The notes: generated by a model from the sequence alone, not told the origin. A stretch of DNA of 14,366 bases from Methanomicrobiales archaeon (GCA_028678715.1 JAJRCY010000003.1:1-14366); one strand, 5' to 3'. Counted from the first letter of the stretch, positions 1-6,631 are shown. A program made the numbers and translations.

Positions 1-133
1 GAACTTGGACACAGCGCTGCAGGATGTCGTTTCTGTCGCCAGCGTCGGCGTCGCGTACCTGAAGTCCCTTCTCGGGGAACGGGGGATGGAGGACAGGATG
101 CCGAAGACCGAACCCGGCCCCATGTACGAATAA
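1..133 (+). CDS. C-terminal end of an unrecognised protein (partial)
   Basis: A reading frame enters from the left edge (first full codon at 2) and ends at TAA 131-133, giving the last 43 residues. It contains a helical-looking stretch (LQDVVSVASVGVAYLKSLLG) and a short polar tail ending PGPMYE. Third codon positions are mostly G or C, as in the other genes of this window, which supports real coding. A strong hairpin follows 30 bases after the stop, as expected at a gene end. I do not recognise the family and too little is present to infer a function. Confidence 0.55.
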   Translation, partial: NLDTALQDVVSVASVGVAYLKSLLGERGMEDRMPKTEPGPMYE

Positions 134-162
134 CGCCCTGCGCGGGAACATTTTCTGTCAGA

Positions 163-191
163 GGAAGGGGATGAACTGGAGATCCCCTTCT
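163..191. terminator. Hairpin between two convergent genes
   Basis: GAAGGGGAT (164-172) is the exact reverse complement of ATCCCCTTC (182-190), with a 9-base loop and one extra G-T pair outside. It lies between the plus-strand gene ending at 133 and the minus-strand gene ending at 295, a typical place for a shared terminator. There is no long T-run, so termination is inferred from position and structure only. Confidence 0.5.
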
Positions 192-294
192 CCCCCACGG
201 TGCCGCCTCCCTTTCCCCGGGAGGAGGAAATGCCGGGACACACGGTTTCCCGTCCCTGCTGCCATACGCAGCGGTCATCCCGGCGGAGGGCGGA

Positions 295-630
295 TCAGGA
301 TTCCAGGTTGAACTCCTTTGTCTCCCTGGCCAGGAAGTACCCGAGGATCACCCGGATGATGACCACCATCCCGAGGAGGATCAGCTCTTCCCGCGTGGGG
401 TTCAGGACAGTGGTGAGCACGTCCCCCGCGATGAAGAACTCCAGGCCGAAGACGACCCTGTCCGTGAACTACCGTCGGATCTTCGTGTTCGTGGTCCCGG
501 TTTTCCGGGGGAGACGGAGGATCACGGCGAGGGCTGCCGCAAGCCCGCCCCAGATGATGAGGGCGGCACCACACACGGAAAAAAGGTTCGCAAAGAAGTG
601 CAGGATCACGGTGACGAGAGGCCAGTCCAT
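295..630 (-). pseudogene. DUF1622-type small membrane protein interrupted by an in-frame TAG
   Basis: Read from ATG 628-630, the frame gives a 111-residue protein with a stop only at codon 54 (TAG, 469-471) and then continues in the same frame to TGA 295-297. Residues 5-42 hold two hydrophobic stretches. After the TAG come FTDRVVFGLEFFIAGDVL and then VVIIRVILGYFLAKE, the conserved C-terminal half that I associate with the DUF1622 family of roughly 110-120-residue integral membrane proteins of unknown function. Both halves keep GC-rich third positions and no frameshift is needed. The simplest explanation is one C-to-T change from CAG (Gln). Alternatives are a sequencing error or readthrough. 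There is no good Shine-Dalgarno, but a TATA-like element sits about 26 bases upstream of the ATG, which fits a leaderless transcript. Confidence 0.75.
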
Positions 631-651
631 ACTAGGGATGGCGGCGCGGGA

Positions 652-660
652 TGATATGAA
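652..660 (-). promoter_or_regulatory. TATA-like element for the DUF1622-type gene
   Basis: On the minus strand this reads TTCATATCA, centred about 26 bases before the ATG at 630. Since no ribosome-binding site precedes that ATG, transcription probably starts at or near the start codon. This is inferred from spacing only. Confidence 0.4.
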
Positions 661-696
661 GGTTGGGAGGAGAGGGCCAACCGGACCCCCCGCTGT

Positions 697-1233
697 TCAG
701 CGGTGTGCCCCCACGCGCTCCCCGTGGCCTCCCCCTGCCTTCACGAACTCGTACAGGTGGTGGGCGTAGACCACGAACCCGATGAAGGCATGGATATACT
801 CCCTCCCTGCCCGGATGTCGTCCGGGAGATGGTCCTTCGTCTCCTTCACCCTGCGGAACCGGTGCTCCAGGTCTTCCTGCACCGTTTCAAGGATGAAATG
901 GACCAGTTCCCCGGGATCTCCGGTCTCGATGGCCCGCTCTGCCCGGGGGACCACCGACCCCTCGTCCAGCCCCGCGGGCTTCAGGCCGGTGTAGGGAGCT
1001 CCTTCCCCTGCGCGGTGCAGGCGTACGGCCGTCTCAAAGAGCCAGTTGTCCGCCACTTCCTGCGCTTCCCCTCCTGCCCGTCGGGCATTGATCGCCCGTT
1101 CAAACACGCTCCTGAGTTCCCGTTCCGATTCCTCCGGCACCCAGATCAGGAGGTATGAAGGGTTCCCGGTCTCCAGCGCCCGCCGCGCTGCTTTCACGAC
1201 GGGCCCGTCCCTGGTATCACAGTGGGGTGGCAT
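697..1233 (-). CDS. DUF6448 family protein
   Basis: A 178-residue soluble protein. It begins with MPPHCDTRDGPVVKAARRAL and carries HRAGEGAPYTGL at residues 73-84 followed by KPAGLD. This is the pattern I recognise from the DUF6448 family, whose function is unknown. The rest is largely helical and charged, with no signal peptide or membrane segment. His4, Cys5 and Asp6 in the N-terminal motif could bind a metal, but that is a guess. The ATG at 1233 is preceded by GGAGG with 9 bases between, so the start is well supported. The DUF1622-type gene lies 66 bases downstream on the same strand, but it appears to have its own TATA element. Confidence 0.8.
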   Translation of the reverse strand: MPPHCDTRDGPVVKAARRALETGNPSYLLIWVPEESERELRSVFERAINARRAGGEAQEVADNWLFETAVRLHRAGEGAPYTGLKPAGLDEGSVVPRAERAIETGDPGELVHFILETVQEDLEHRFRRVKETKDHLPDDIRAGREYIHAFIGFVVYAHHLYEFVKAGGGHGERVGAHR

Positions 1234-1435
1234 ACGTCATTGCCTCCGGTAACGAGGATACCCTTGGCACGGTCCGCCATCAAGGTATCGCCGGATCCGG
1301 TGAGTCCCTCAGGGAGGGGCCATCCAGTCCTCACCGGGGGAAGTGTTCACGGCAGGGGTTGCTGCCTCATGCGTTCGGCGGGGAGGACCGGGGAGAAGCG
1401 AGTTCCCCACTCCCCACCACCACAGGAACGAAGGT

Positions 1436-2206
1436 TCAGACCTTCCCGTACCTGAGCGCTCCTTCCCTCGGGCAGACCTCCAGGCACCGCCCGCAGAGGT
1501 AGCATTCCGCCTTTGCGGCGTTCTTTCCGGCCTCTCCCGTGGGGCAGATCACGTCGCACTTCCCGCAGTTGATGCACTCTTTTGTCCGGCGGAGCTTCAT
1601 GCGGGCCCGCGAGGCAGCGAGCGCAAGGATCGCGCCGATGGGACAGAAGAGCCGGCAGAACGGCCGGTAGATCACCGATGCCACTGCGAGGAGCACGAGA
1701 AACACAAAGAACGAGACGGAGGCCACCTCAAGGGAGAAGAACTCCCGGATGCCGAAGAAGCGGAGGAGGGCCATCGAGAAGAAGAGCGCTGCCGCGACGA
1801 GAACTGCCAGGAACGCGAGCCGGAAGAGGATCAGGTACCGCTGCGCCTTCGCCGTCTTCTCCTTGGGAACCGGTGCACGGGACGCGGCCTCCTGCACGGC
1901 CCCGATAGGGCAGAGGTACCCGCAGAAGACCCTCCCGGCGATGAGCGTGATGGCGATGAAGACCGCGAGGATCACCGCCAGGAAGAGGAGGGGTGCGTAC
2001 ACTCCCGTCCCTGCCCCCGCAAGGACCTCCTGGAACTGGAGGGGTGCCAGGGGGGAGAGGATGAGAAATCCCAGCAGGACGGAGAGAATGAGGAACAGGT
2101 ACCCCACGCGCCGGGTGAACCGCCCGGTGGCCAGCAGGTACGCGACGACCGCCGCGCCCGCCACCGCGTAGATGAGCCCGACCATCTGGAACTGCTCTGC
2201 AGCCAT
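1436..2206 (-). CDS. Polytopic membrane 4Fe-4S protein, NapH/COG0348 type
   Basis: A 256-residue membrane electron carrier. About five hydrophobic segments lie at residues 8-27, 35-52, 70-92, 124-146 and 160-182. Two paired-cysteine motifs follow membrane segments: CGYLCPIG (95-102) and CRLFCPIG (184-191). The C-terminus holds two ferredoxin-type 4Fe-4S motifs, Cys211/214/217/221 and Cys235/238/241/245. This layout is that of the NapH/COG0348 family, which passes electrons across or along the membrane; the partners here are unknown. I chose ATG 2206 because GAGGAG (2220-2215) sits 8 bases upstream. A GTG three codons earlier (2215) overlaps that site and is less likely. The gene starts 48 bases after the rubredoxin-glutamate synthase gene ends on the same strand, so co-transcription is likely and rubredoxin-linked electron flow is conceivable. 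Confidence 0.85.
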   Translation of the reverse strand: MAAEQFQMVGLIYAVAGAAVVAYLLATGRFTRRVGYLFLILSVLLGFLILSPLAPLQFQEVLAGAGTGVYAPLLFLAVILAVFIAITLIAGRVFCGYLCPIGAVQEAASRAPVPKEKTAKAQRYLILFRLAFLAVLVAAALFFSMALLRFFGIREFFSLEVASVSFFVFLVLLAVASVIYRPFCRLFCPIGAILALAASRARMKLRRTKECINCGKCDVICPTGEAGKNAAKAECYLCGRCLEVCPREGALRYGKV

Positions 2207-2254
2207 GGAATACACTCCTCACCGGGAGGAGAAAAGGGAGACGGTTTCCTCGTC

Positions 2255-3640
2255 TCACACGTGGGGAATGGAAGTGTGGCGTGCGATGTCGCTATCCGTG
2301 GTCGCGAGATCCCGGAGGGAGAGGGCATGGACGTCGGTGTGGCCGCAGAGCCGGGCGAACTGCTGGATCTCCGCGGTGGAGACCCGCAGGAAATTGCCCA
2401 GGCGCTGCGCTGACCTGTCCACGTCCAGCCGGGCCCGGAGGGCCGGGTCCTGGGTGGTGATACCCGTGGGGCAGCGGCCGGTGTGGCAGATCCGGAACTG
2501 GCGGCAGCCGCAGGCGATGAGGGCAGAAGTACCGACTGCCACCGCATCCGCGCCGATGGCAAGGGCCTTCGCAAAGTCAGGGGAGATCCGCAGGCCGCCG
2601 GTGATGACGAGCGTGACCTGCTGCACCCCGCGCCGGTCCAGGTGCTGCCGGGCCCGGTGCAGGGCAAAGATCGTGGGCACGGATGTGGCAGCCTTGACGA
2701 ACTTCGGAGCGGCCCCGGAAGCACCGGGCCGGCCATCGATGGTGATGAAATCGGGTTTCGCGGGGAGGATGGCATCCAGGTCCTCCTCCACGTGCCCGGC
2801 CGCGATCTTGACCCCGACCGGCCGCCCCCCCGACTCCTCCCGGAGCCACCGGACCTTCTCCTCCAGGTCCGCAGGGGTCCGGATGTCCTGGTACGTGGCA
2901 GGCGAGAGGATATCGGTACCGGGGGGAAACCCCCGGATCCGGCCGATCTCCTCCGTCACCTTCTCTCCCGGGAGCATGGCGCCCAGGCCCGGTTCCACCG
3001 ACTGGCCGATCTTGATCTCGATGGCATCGGCGGCCATCAGGTTCTCCCGGGTGATGCTGTACCGGTTGGGCACGTACTCCAGGATGTACCGGTACGCGTG
3101 CCGCCGCTCATCGGGGTGGATACCCCCCTCTCCTGACCCGATGGCGGTCTTTGCCGCCGCGCTCCCCTTCGCGAGGGCGATCTTCACCTCCCGGGAGAGA
3201 GCGCCGAAGGACATGTGGGTGACGAGAATGGGTGTCTCCAGGACCATCGGGTGCTCCGCCCCGGGACCGATCACCGTCCGGGTGTTCACCGGCACCGTCG
3301 CTTCCACCGGAATCCGGTCGATCTGGGCGCCGAGTATCAGGATCTCGTCCCAGGAGGCCACGGGAAGGGCGGTCCGCATCCCCTCGATGACGGACTCACC
3401 GGTCTCGGCCATGGATACGATGTCGTCCAGGTACCACTCCGGGTGTTCCCGCTTCGACCGGATCTCCCCCTTCTCCTCCAGGATCGGGAGGAGGTGGGTG
3501 GGATCCGAGCCGCAGATGGGACACTCCCACTTCTCCGGGAACTGCGCCGGTTCGGTCCCCGGCGCTATCCCGGTCCCCGGATCGCCCTTCCGGGGATCAT
3601 ATTCAAACGTGTTGCAGACATTGCACCGGTACCGGGTCAT
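2255..3640 (-). CDS. Rubredoxin-fused glutamate synthase-type FMN/iron-sulfur protein
   Basis: A 461-residue protein in two parts. Residues 1-50 form a rubredoxin-like domain with iron ligands Cys6, Cys9, Cys40 and Cys43. The remainder is the FMN-binding barrel of archaeal-type glutamate synthase (GltB central domain), with GSGEGGIHPDERR, KIGQSVEPGLGAMLPG, VKIAAGHVEEDLDAI, FITIDGRPGASGAAP and ITGGLRISPDFAKALAIGAD. The 3Fe-4S pattern C-x5-C-x4-C is present at Cys379, Cys385 and Cys390 (CRQFRICHTGRCPTG). There is no N-terminal glutaminase domain, so ammonia would have to come from another subunit, or the real reaction may differ. The ATG at 3640 has GAGGT about 8 bases upstream. A 12-bp palindrome lies in the leader. 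The NapH-like gene follows after 48 bases. By family, it reduces 2-oxoglutarate plus glutamine-derived ammonia to glutamate; use of the rubredoxin domain as electron donor is inference. Confidence 0.85.
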   Translation of the reverse strand: MTRYRCNVCNTFEYDPRKGDPGTGIAPGTEPAQFPEKWECPICGSDPTHLLPILEEKGEIRSKREHPEWYLDDIVSMAETGESVIEGMRTALPVASWDEILILGAQIDRIPVEATVPVNTRTVIGPGAEHPMVLETPILVTHMSFGALSREVKIALAKGSAAAKTAIGSGEGGIHPDERRHAYRYILEYVPNRYSITRENLMAADAIEIKIGQSVEPGLGAMLPGEKVTEEIGRIRGFPPGTDILSPATYQDIRTPADLEEKVRWLREESGGRPVGVKIAAGHVEEDLDAILPAKPDFITIDGRPGASGAAPKFVKAATSVPTIFALHRARQHLDRRGVQQVTLVITGGLRISPDFAKALAIGADAVAVGTSALIACGCRQFRICHTGRCPTGITTQDPALRARLDVDRSAQRLGNFLRVSTAEIQQFARLCGHTDVHALSLRDLATTDSDIARHTSIPHV

Positions 3641-3666
3641 GGGGATACCTCTGTACCTGGTGTGGG

Positions 3667-3678
3667 GCAGGTACCTGC
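3667..3678. promoter_or_regulatory. 12-bp palindrome upstream of the rubredoxin-glutamate synthase gene
   Basis: GCAGGTACCTGC is self-complementary and sits 27-38 bases upstream of the ATG at 3640. Its GTACCTG core (3671-3677) recurs as a direct repeat at 3653-3659, 18 bases away. The position fits an operator, but GGTACC is frequent in this GC-rich window, so chance is possible. Confidence 0.3.
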
Positions 3679-3729
3679 AAAATCCTTTGCCCGCGTCCCT
3701 GGCTTACACGGAGGAGGGAGGAGTGCCGG

Positions 3730-3749
3730 TGACCCGTGGCTCCGGGTCA
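3730..3749. other. Inverted repeat in the divergent intergenic region
   Basis: TGACCCG (3730-3736) pairs exactly with CGGGTCA (3743-3749) around a 6-base loop. It lies between the divergently transcribed glutamate synthase-type and aIF1A genes. No function is evident. Confidence 0.3.
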
Positions 3750-3865
3750 GGCATCTGGATGTTCCCCCACGCTTCCGGCACTGCACCGGAGGATAACCCG
3801 GCGGGGAGGGATCAGGGATCAGCGCCCTCCCATGGCCACAGATACCTTCATCCTCCCTGCCGTCC

Positions 3866-3875
3866 TTTTATTATA
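3866..3875 (+). promoter_or_regulatory. TATA-like element for aIF1A
   Basis: TTTTATTATA is the only AT-rich stretch in this GC-rich intergenic region. It begins 20 bases upstream of the GTG chosen as the aIF1A start. Archaeal transcription normally starts about 25 bases downstream of the TATA centre, so the transcript would be leaderless or nearly so. Confidence 0.55.
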
Positions 3876-3885
3876 CCCGGGAGTT

Positions 3886-4230
3886 GTGAACATTCCGAGA
3901 GACCCCAAGAAAGATTCCGACGCCACCGATCCCAACGCAGTGGACGAGACGGGAGCCCCCATCGTCCGTGTCCGGCTGCCCAAGCGGTGGGCACGGGAGC
4001 AGTTCGCCATTGCCGAACTGATGATGGGAGCGAACCATATCCGGGTCCGGTGCATTGACGGGGTCACCCGCATGGGCCGGATCAAGGGCAAGATCAAAAA
4101 AAGGGCCTGGATCCGCGAGGGGGACACCCTGATTGTCGTCCCCTGGTCCTTCCAGGACGAGAAGTGCGATATCATCTACCGCTACCTCCCTCCCCAGACC
4201 GACTGGCTGAGGAGAAACAGGTACATCTGA
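3886..4230 (+). CDS. eif1A: Archaeal translation initiation factor aIF1A
   Basis: With a GTG start this encodes 114 residues. After a polar N-terminal tail comes the S1/OB-fold core: RVRLPKRWAREQFAIAELM, GANHIRVRCIDGVTRMGRI, KGKIKKRAWIREGDTLIVV and PWSFQDEKCDIIYRY. The motifs WIREGD and FQDEK..IIYRY are characteristic of eIF1A. The factor binds the A-site region of the small ribosomal subunit and helps place the initiator tRNA. The frame stays open further upstream, but the TATA-like element at 3866-3875 lies inside that extension, so GTG 3886 is the most economical start. GGGAG just before it is too close to act as a normal Shine-Dalgarno. An internal GTG at residue 19 is another option. The gene converges on rubrerythrin. 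Confidence 0.88.
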   Translation: MNIPRDPKKDSDATDPNAVDETGAPIVRVRLPKRWAREQFAIAELMMGANHIRVRCIDGVTRMGRIKGKIKKRAWIREGDTLIVVPWSFQDEKCDIIYRYLPPQTDWLRRNRYI

Positions 4231-4280
4231 ACGGGCCGGTGCGGAAGGAGCCGCCTCCCGCACCGATCAGGACAACTCCC

Positions 4281-4297
4281 TTTTCTCGCTGTTTTTA
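4281..4297 (+). terminator. T-rich tracts after aIF1A
   Basis: Runs TTTT (4281-4284) and TTTTT (4292-4296) lie 50-65 bases after the aIF1A stop. Archaeal RNA polymerase terminates at such T-tracts without needing a hairpin, so this is the likely end of the aIF1A transcript. Confidence 0.45.
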
Positions 4298-4345
4298 TTG
4301 ACGGATTCCCCGGGAAGCGGGAGCGTTCTCCCCTCATTCTCGGAG

Positions 4346-4351
4346 AAAAAA
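4346..4351 (-). terminator. T-tract after rubrerythrin
   Basis: On the minus strand TTTTTT lies 9 bases after the rubrerythrin stop codon, in a convergent intergenic region. This fits archaeal T-tract termination. Confidence 0.5.
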
Positions 4352-4359
4352 GGAGGTTT

Positions 4360-4932
4360 TCAGTAGTTCTCGCACCAGACCTCGAAGTAGCTCCGGGGAT
4401 GAGCGCAGGCCGGGCACTTCTCGGGGGCCTCGGACCCCGGGAGCACGAGACCGCAGTTCCTGCACTTCCACTGGGTGGAGGCATCTTTCTTGAAGATCGT
4501 TCCCTTCTCCAGATTCGCAAGGAGTTTCCGGTACCTCCGTTCATGGGATGATTCCACCTTCGCGATCTGCCGGAACCTCCGTGCTGCTTCCGCAAATCCC
4601 TCCTTCTCCGCCGTCTCGGCAAAACCAGGGTACAGGGTTCCCCACTCCAGCTTCTCGCCCTCTGCCGCCTCGAGGAGATTCTCCTTTGTGGATCCGATCA
4701 CGCCTGCCGGATAGGCAGCGGTGAACTCCACGTTGCCCCCTTCCAGGAGAGTGAAGAAGAGTTTTGCATGCTCCTTCTCGTTGTCAGAAGTCTCCTGGAA
4801 GATGGCCGAGATCTGCTCATAGCCCTCCTTCCGGGCCACGCTCGCAAAGAAACTGTACCGGGTCCGTGCCTGCGATTCCCCGGCGAATGCCGCGAGAAGG
4901 TTCTTCTCGGTCCTGCTGCCTTTCGGCTTCAT
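4360..4932 (-). CDS. rbr: Rubrerythrin
   Basis: A 190-residue cytoplasmic peroxide-scavenging protein. The N-terminal four-helix domain carries the diiron ligands: Glu19 (FAGESQAR), Glu52-x-x-His55 (NEKEH), Glu93 and Glu96 (EGEKLE), and Glu127-x-x-His130 (VESSH). The C-terminal rubredoxin domain has Cys157, Cys160, Cys173 and Cys176 in WKCRNCG and KCPACAHP. All key residues are present and the length is normal for the family. In anaerobes the family reduces hydrogen peroxide with electrons delivered through rubredoxin. I chose the ATG at 4932 because AGGA lies 8 bases upstream and the family usually starts just before the TEKNLL motif. An ATG three codons earlier (4941) is possible. The gene stands alone, but the rubredoxin fusion and the membrane iron-sulfur gene are within 1.5 kb. 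Confidence 0.95.
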   Translation of the reverse strand: MKPKGSRTEKNLLAAFAGESQARTRYSFFASVARKEGYEQISAIFQETSDNEKEHAKLFFTLLEGGNVEFTAAYPAGVIGSTKENLLEAAEGEKLEWGTLYPGFAETAEKEGFAEAARRFRQIAKVESSHERRYRKLLANLEKGTIFKKDASTQWKCRNCGLVLPGSEAPEKCPACAHPRSYFEVWCENY

Positions 4933-5153
4933 GGTGATCATCCTGTAGGGTTCACCCCGACGGGACGAAAGCCATCACCGCGGGGAGAATACTGCACAAC
5001 GCCATTCGCGCCCCGCGCACATATGGGTATGCTCCCTGTCACGACTCCGTGCATCCTGGCAGGTTTCGTATCTGGCATCTGTGAGGGACGCACTGGCTGA
5101 TACGTTCATTCCGGGCTGAAGGAAATGCATCGCCATACGCAGGTTGGCGAACC

Positions 5154-5167
5154 GGAAGAATTCTTCC
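5154..5167. other. 14-bp perfect palindrome upstream of rubrerythrin
   Basis: GGAAGAATTCTTCC is fully self-complementary. It lies in the 295-base gap between the secreted helical protein and rubrerythrin, about 220 bases before the rubrerythrin start and just past the T-tract that follows the upstream gene. It could be a regulator site or part of a terminator. The rest of the gap has no clear TATA box and no credible gene. Confidence 0.35.
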
Positions 5168-5182
5168 CCCCGCAGTCCGCGG

Positions 5183-5188
5183 AAAAAA
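5183..5188 (-). terminator. T-tract after the secreted helical protein gene
   Basis: The minus strand reads TTTTTT 40-45 bases after the stop codon at 5228, in an otherwise GC-rich setting. This is the likely end of that transcript. Confidence 0.4.
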
Positions 5189-5227
5189 GCGTAAGAGAAG
5201 TGGCGGAGATGAAGAGAGGGGCCGGGT

Positions 5228-5683
5228 TCAGGCCTCTGCCTGCTCCGCCGGCTCGTCACCGGACTGGGTCGCCGAGCAGGCCCGGATGCAGTCCCGGAAC
5301 CCCTTCCGGAACTCCTGCCAGAGCCGGTGGAGCTCCTGGTTTATGGTCTTCAGGGCGTTCCGGTCCCTGTTCTCCAGGGCTTCTTTGAGGGGATCGCGCT
5401 GCCCTTTGACCTGGGCAAGGATGTCATTCAGCTCCGTGACATCGCAGCCGTGCTCATCCAGTACATCGATGACGGCTTCGGCCTTCTCCACGTGCAGGTC
5501 GTAGATCTTCAGCCGGTAGTCCCTGTGCACGTTCCAGAGGTCGTCCTCCAGCCCGGGATCAACCTTTCCCATCCTGCCTGCCCGCTCTGCATTCACAGCG
5601 GGTGCGGCCGCGGCGGGCAGCACGAGCATGCCGGCCAGGCAGAGGGCAAGTGTGGCCATTGCGAGCGTGCGTGGTGCGTTCAT
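5228..5683 (-). CDS. Small secreted helical protein of unknown function
   Basis: A 151-residue protein with a clear signal peptide: a short basic start, a hydrophobic core (about residues 8-24) and an Ala-rich cleavage region ending near residue 27. The mature part, about 120 residues, is highly charged and predicted helical, with segments YRLKIYDLHVEKAEAVIDVL, LNDILAQVKGQRDPLKEAL and LKTINQELHRLWQEF that suggest a helical hairpin or bundle. It has three cysteines after cleavage (80, 132, 136). The layout recalls small envelope helical proteins such as the Spy/CpxP type, but I see no diagnostic motif and do not claim homology. GGAG lies about 12 bases before the ATG at 5683, and a TATA-like element lies about 85 bases upstream. 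It appears to be a single-gene unit. Confidence 0.8.
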   Translation of the reverse strand: MNAPRTLAMATLALCLAGMLVLPAAAAPAVNAERAGRMGKVDPGLEDDLWNVHRDYRLKIYDLHVEKAEAVIDVLDEHGCDVTELNDILAQVKGQRDPLKEALENRDRNALKTINQELHRLWQEFRKGFRDCIRACSATQSGDEPAEQAEA

Positions 5684-5763
5684 GGTGTGTCAGTCTCCTT
5701 TTCTCTTTCTGTCTTTATGGGGGTGGTGTGTGTGCCCCGGATCCCTCTCTCTCCGGGTCAGCA

Positions 5764-5772
5764 GATATATTC
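5764..5772 (-). promoter_or_regulatory. TATA element for the secreted helical protein gene
   Basis: The minus strand reads GAATATATC in a GC-rich context. Transcription would start near 5740, leaving a leader of roughly 55 bases that includes the GGAG ribosome-binding site. Confidence 0.5.
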
Positions 5773-5839
5773 GTGAAATGGGGCGGGTTCCCGGGTGGAA
5801 CCGCCGGGTGGAAGGGTGGAACCGCGCGGTTAGCTGAAC

Positions 5840-6205
5840 TCATCCCTGCCGTTCCATCTCGTGCAGCCCCAGGGGGTTCCTGTCCGGGTCCCGGAACACG
5901 GCGAACCAGCCGAAGCCAGGGATCGGTGTCTTCCCGATGAGTACCATGCCGCCATTCTCCCGGATCTTTTTCAGTGCCGCATCGACAGACTCCACGTGGA
6001 TGTAGCAGAGGGCTGTCTGCCTCGGCATCTTCCGGGGCATCAGGCCGCCATCGATCCCCGGTTCTCCTGCCGGTTTCGTGGTGATGGCGTAGTAGTCCAT
6101 GCCAGGGAGACGGGTGATGGCCCAGCCGAAGGTCTTCTCGTAGAATGCCTTCACCCGCGGCACGTTGTCAGCCGGTAGCTCGAAGTAGATGACAGGATTG
6201 GGCAT
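5840..6205 (-). CDS. VOC family (glyoxalase/bleomycin-resistance fold) protein
   Basis: A 121-residue cytoplasmic protein with the two-module VOC pattern. The first half, PVIYFELPADNVPRVKAFYE followed by KTFGWAI, and the second half, CYIHVESVDAALKKIRENGG followed by FAVFRDPDRNPLGLHE, are typical of the family. VOC proteins are small metal-binding enzymes or binding proteins with very varied substrates, and nothing here identifies the substrate. The first module lacks an obvious metal-binding His, while the second ends with the usual Glu (GLHE). I prefer ATG 6205: no Shine-Dalgarno is visible, and a TATA-like TTTAAT (6236-6231) lies about 28 bases upstream, which fits a leaderless message starting there. 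An ATG five codons earlier (6220) is the alternative. Confidence 0.85.
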   Translation of the reverse strand: MPNPVIYFELPADNVPRVKAFYEKTFGWAITRLPGMDYYAITTKPAGEPGIDGGLMPRKMPRQTALCYIHVESVDAALKKIRENGGMVLIGKTPIPGFGWFAVFRDPDRNPLGLHEMERQG

Positions 6206-6230
6206 GGAGGAGGGATACATCCCCCGGTGA

Positions 6231-6236
6231 TTAAAG
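6231..6236 (-). promoter_or_regulatory. TATA-like element for the VOC protein gene
   Basis: The minus strand reads CCTTTAATC around this site, about 28 bases before ATG 6205. The spacing predicts transcription starting close to that ATG, which is why the shorter start was chosen. Confidence 0.4.
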
Positions 6237-6299
6237 GATGGTGGATGAGGAGGGGGAAGAAGCTGACAGGGATCGTCTCATGTAGCAAAAATCCCTTCA

Positions 6300-6500
6300 G
6301 TGAAAAGATGGAGAGAGATCTCATGTCCGAAACAATCAATTCTGTTTAATTTAAACAATATCAATTGGTTATTATTCGATAAAATGTAAAATCTTGCTAT
6401 TGACTTTGTAATTATCTTCATTATACTCTTGTATTATCCCCGATTGTATTTCCATTCGTTTTACTTTTAGAAAATTTTATCATTTGCCATTACAATCCCC
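6300..6500. other. AT-rich intergenic island with palindromes and short repeats
   Basis: This 200-base stretch is strongly AT-rich while everything around it is GC-rich. It holds a 15-base palindrome, TGTTTAATTTAAACA (6343-6357), the 8-base palindrome GAGATCTC (6315-6322), and a near-direct repeat: AAACAATCAATT (6330-6341) and AAACAATATCAATT (6353-6366). I see no credible reading frame on either strand. It lies upstream of the secreted beta-rich protein gene at 6632 and probably contains its promoter and regulator sites. It could also mark inserted DNA. Confidence 0.6.
6472..6481 (+). promoter_or_regulatory. Candidate TATA element for the secreted protein at 6632
   Basis: AAATTTTATC is the last strong AT-rich element before the sequence returns to higher GC. 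Transcription would begin near 6505, giving a leader of about 125 bases that contains the hairpin at 6529-6554. Other AT-rich elements further upstream are also possible. Confidence 0.35.
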
Positions 6501-6528
6501 TAGCTACTCTGAGGGATAGCAGTCACAT

Positions 6529-6554
6529 GGGAAGGTGAGCGATCCACCTTTCCC
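6529..6554 (+). other. Hairpin in the putative 5' leader
   Basis: GGGAAGGTG (6529-6537) pairs with CACCTTTCCC (6545-6554) with one bulged base and a 7-base loop. It lies about 80 bases upstream of the ATG at 6632, so it would be in the leader if transcription starts in the AT-rich island. Confidence 0.35.
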
Positions 6555-6631
6555 CAGATTCAGGGTTCCCAGAGTGTGGTGATCACAATCGCCACGGATC
6601 TCAACCAGAGACTGATAAAAGGAGGGGAAAT

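Noticed and set aside
469..471. Pyrrolysine encoded by the in-frame TAG
   Set aside because: Not supported: no pyl genes are visible here, the organism group does not normally use pyrrolysine, and the family has no known need for it. Kept only as a minor alternative to mutation.
690..703. Tight inverted repeat CCGCTG-TT-CAGCGG at the DUF6448 stop codon
   Set aside because: The 2-base loop cannot form a stable hairpin, it overlaps coding sequence, and such matches are expected by chance at this GC content.
1343..2413. A 356-codon open frame on the plus strand opposite the NapH-like gene
   Set aside because: Extremely Glu/Arg/Gly-rich translation typical of the antisense of membrane-protein codons. 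The minus strand has clear iron-sulfur motifs.
2172..4058. A 628-codon open frame on the plus strand opposite the glutamate synthase-type gene
   Set aside because: The Ser/Arg-rich composition shows no domains, and it runs through the divergent promoter region into aIF1A in the wrong frame. It is a shadow.
4975..5259. A 94-codon minus-strand frame upstream of rubrerythrin
   Set aside because: No ribosome-binding site, non-coding composition, overlap with the end of the secreted helical protein gene, and a T-tract terminator inside it.
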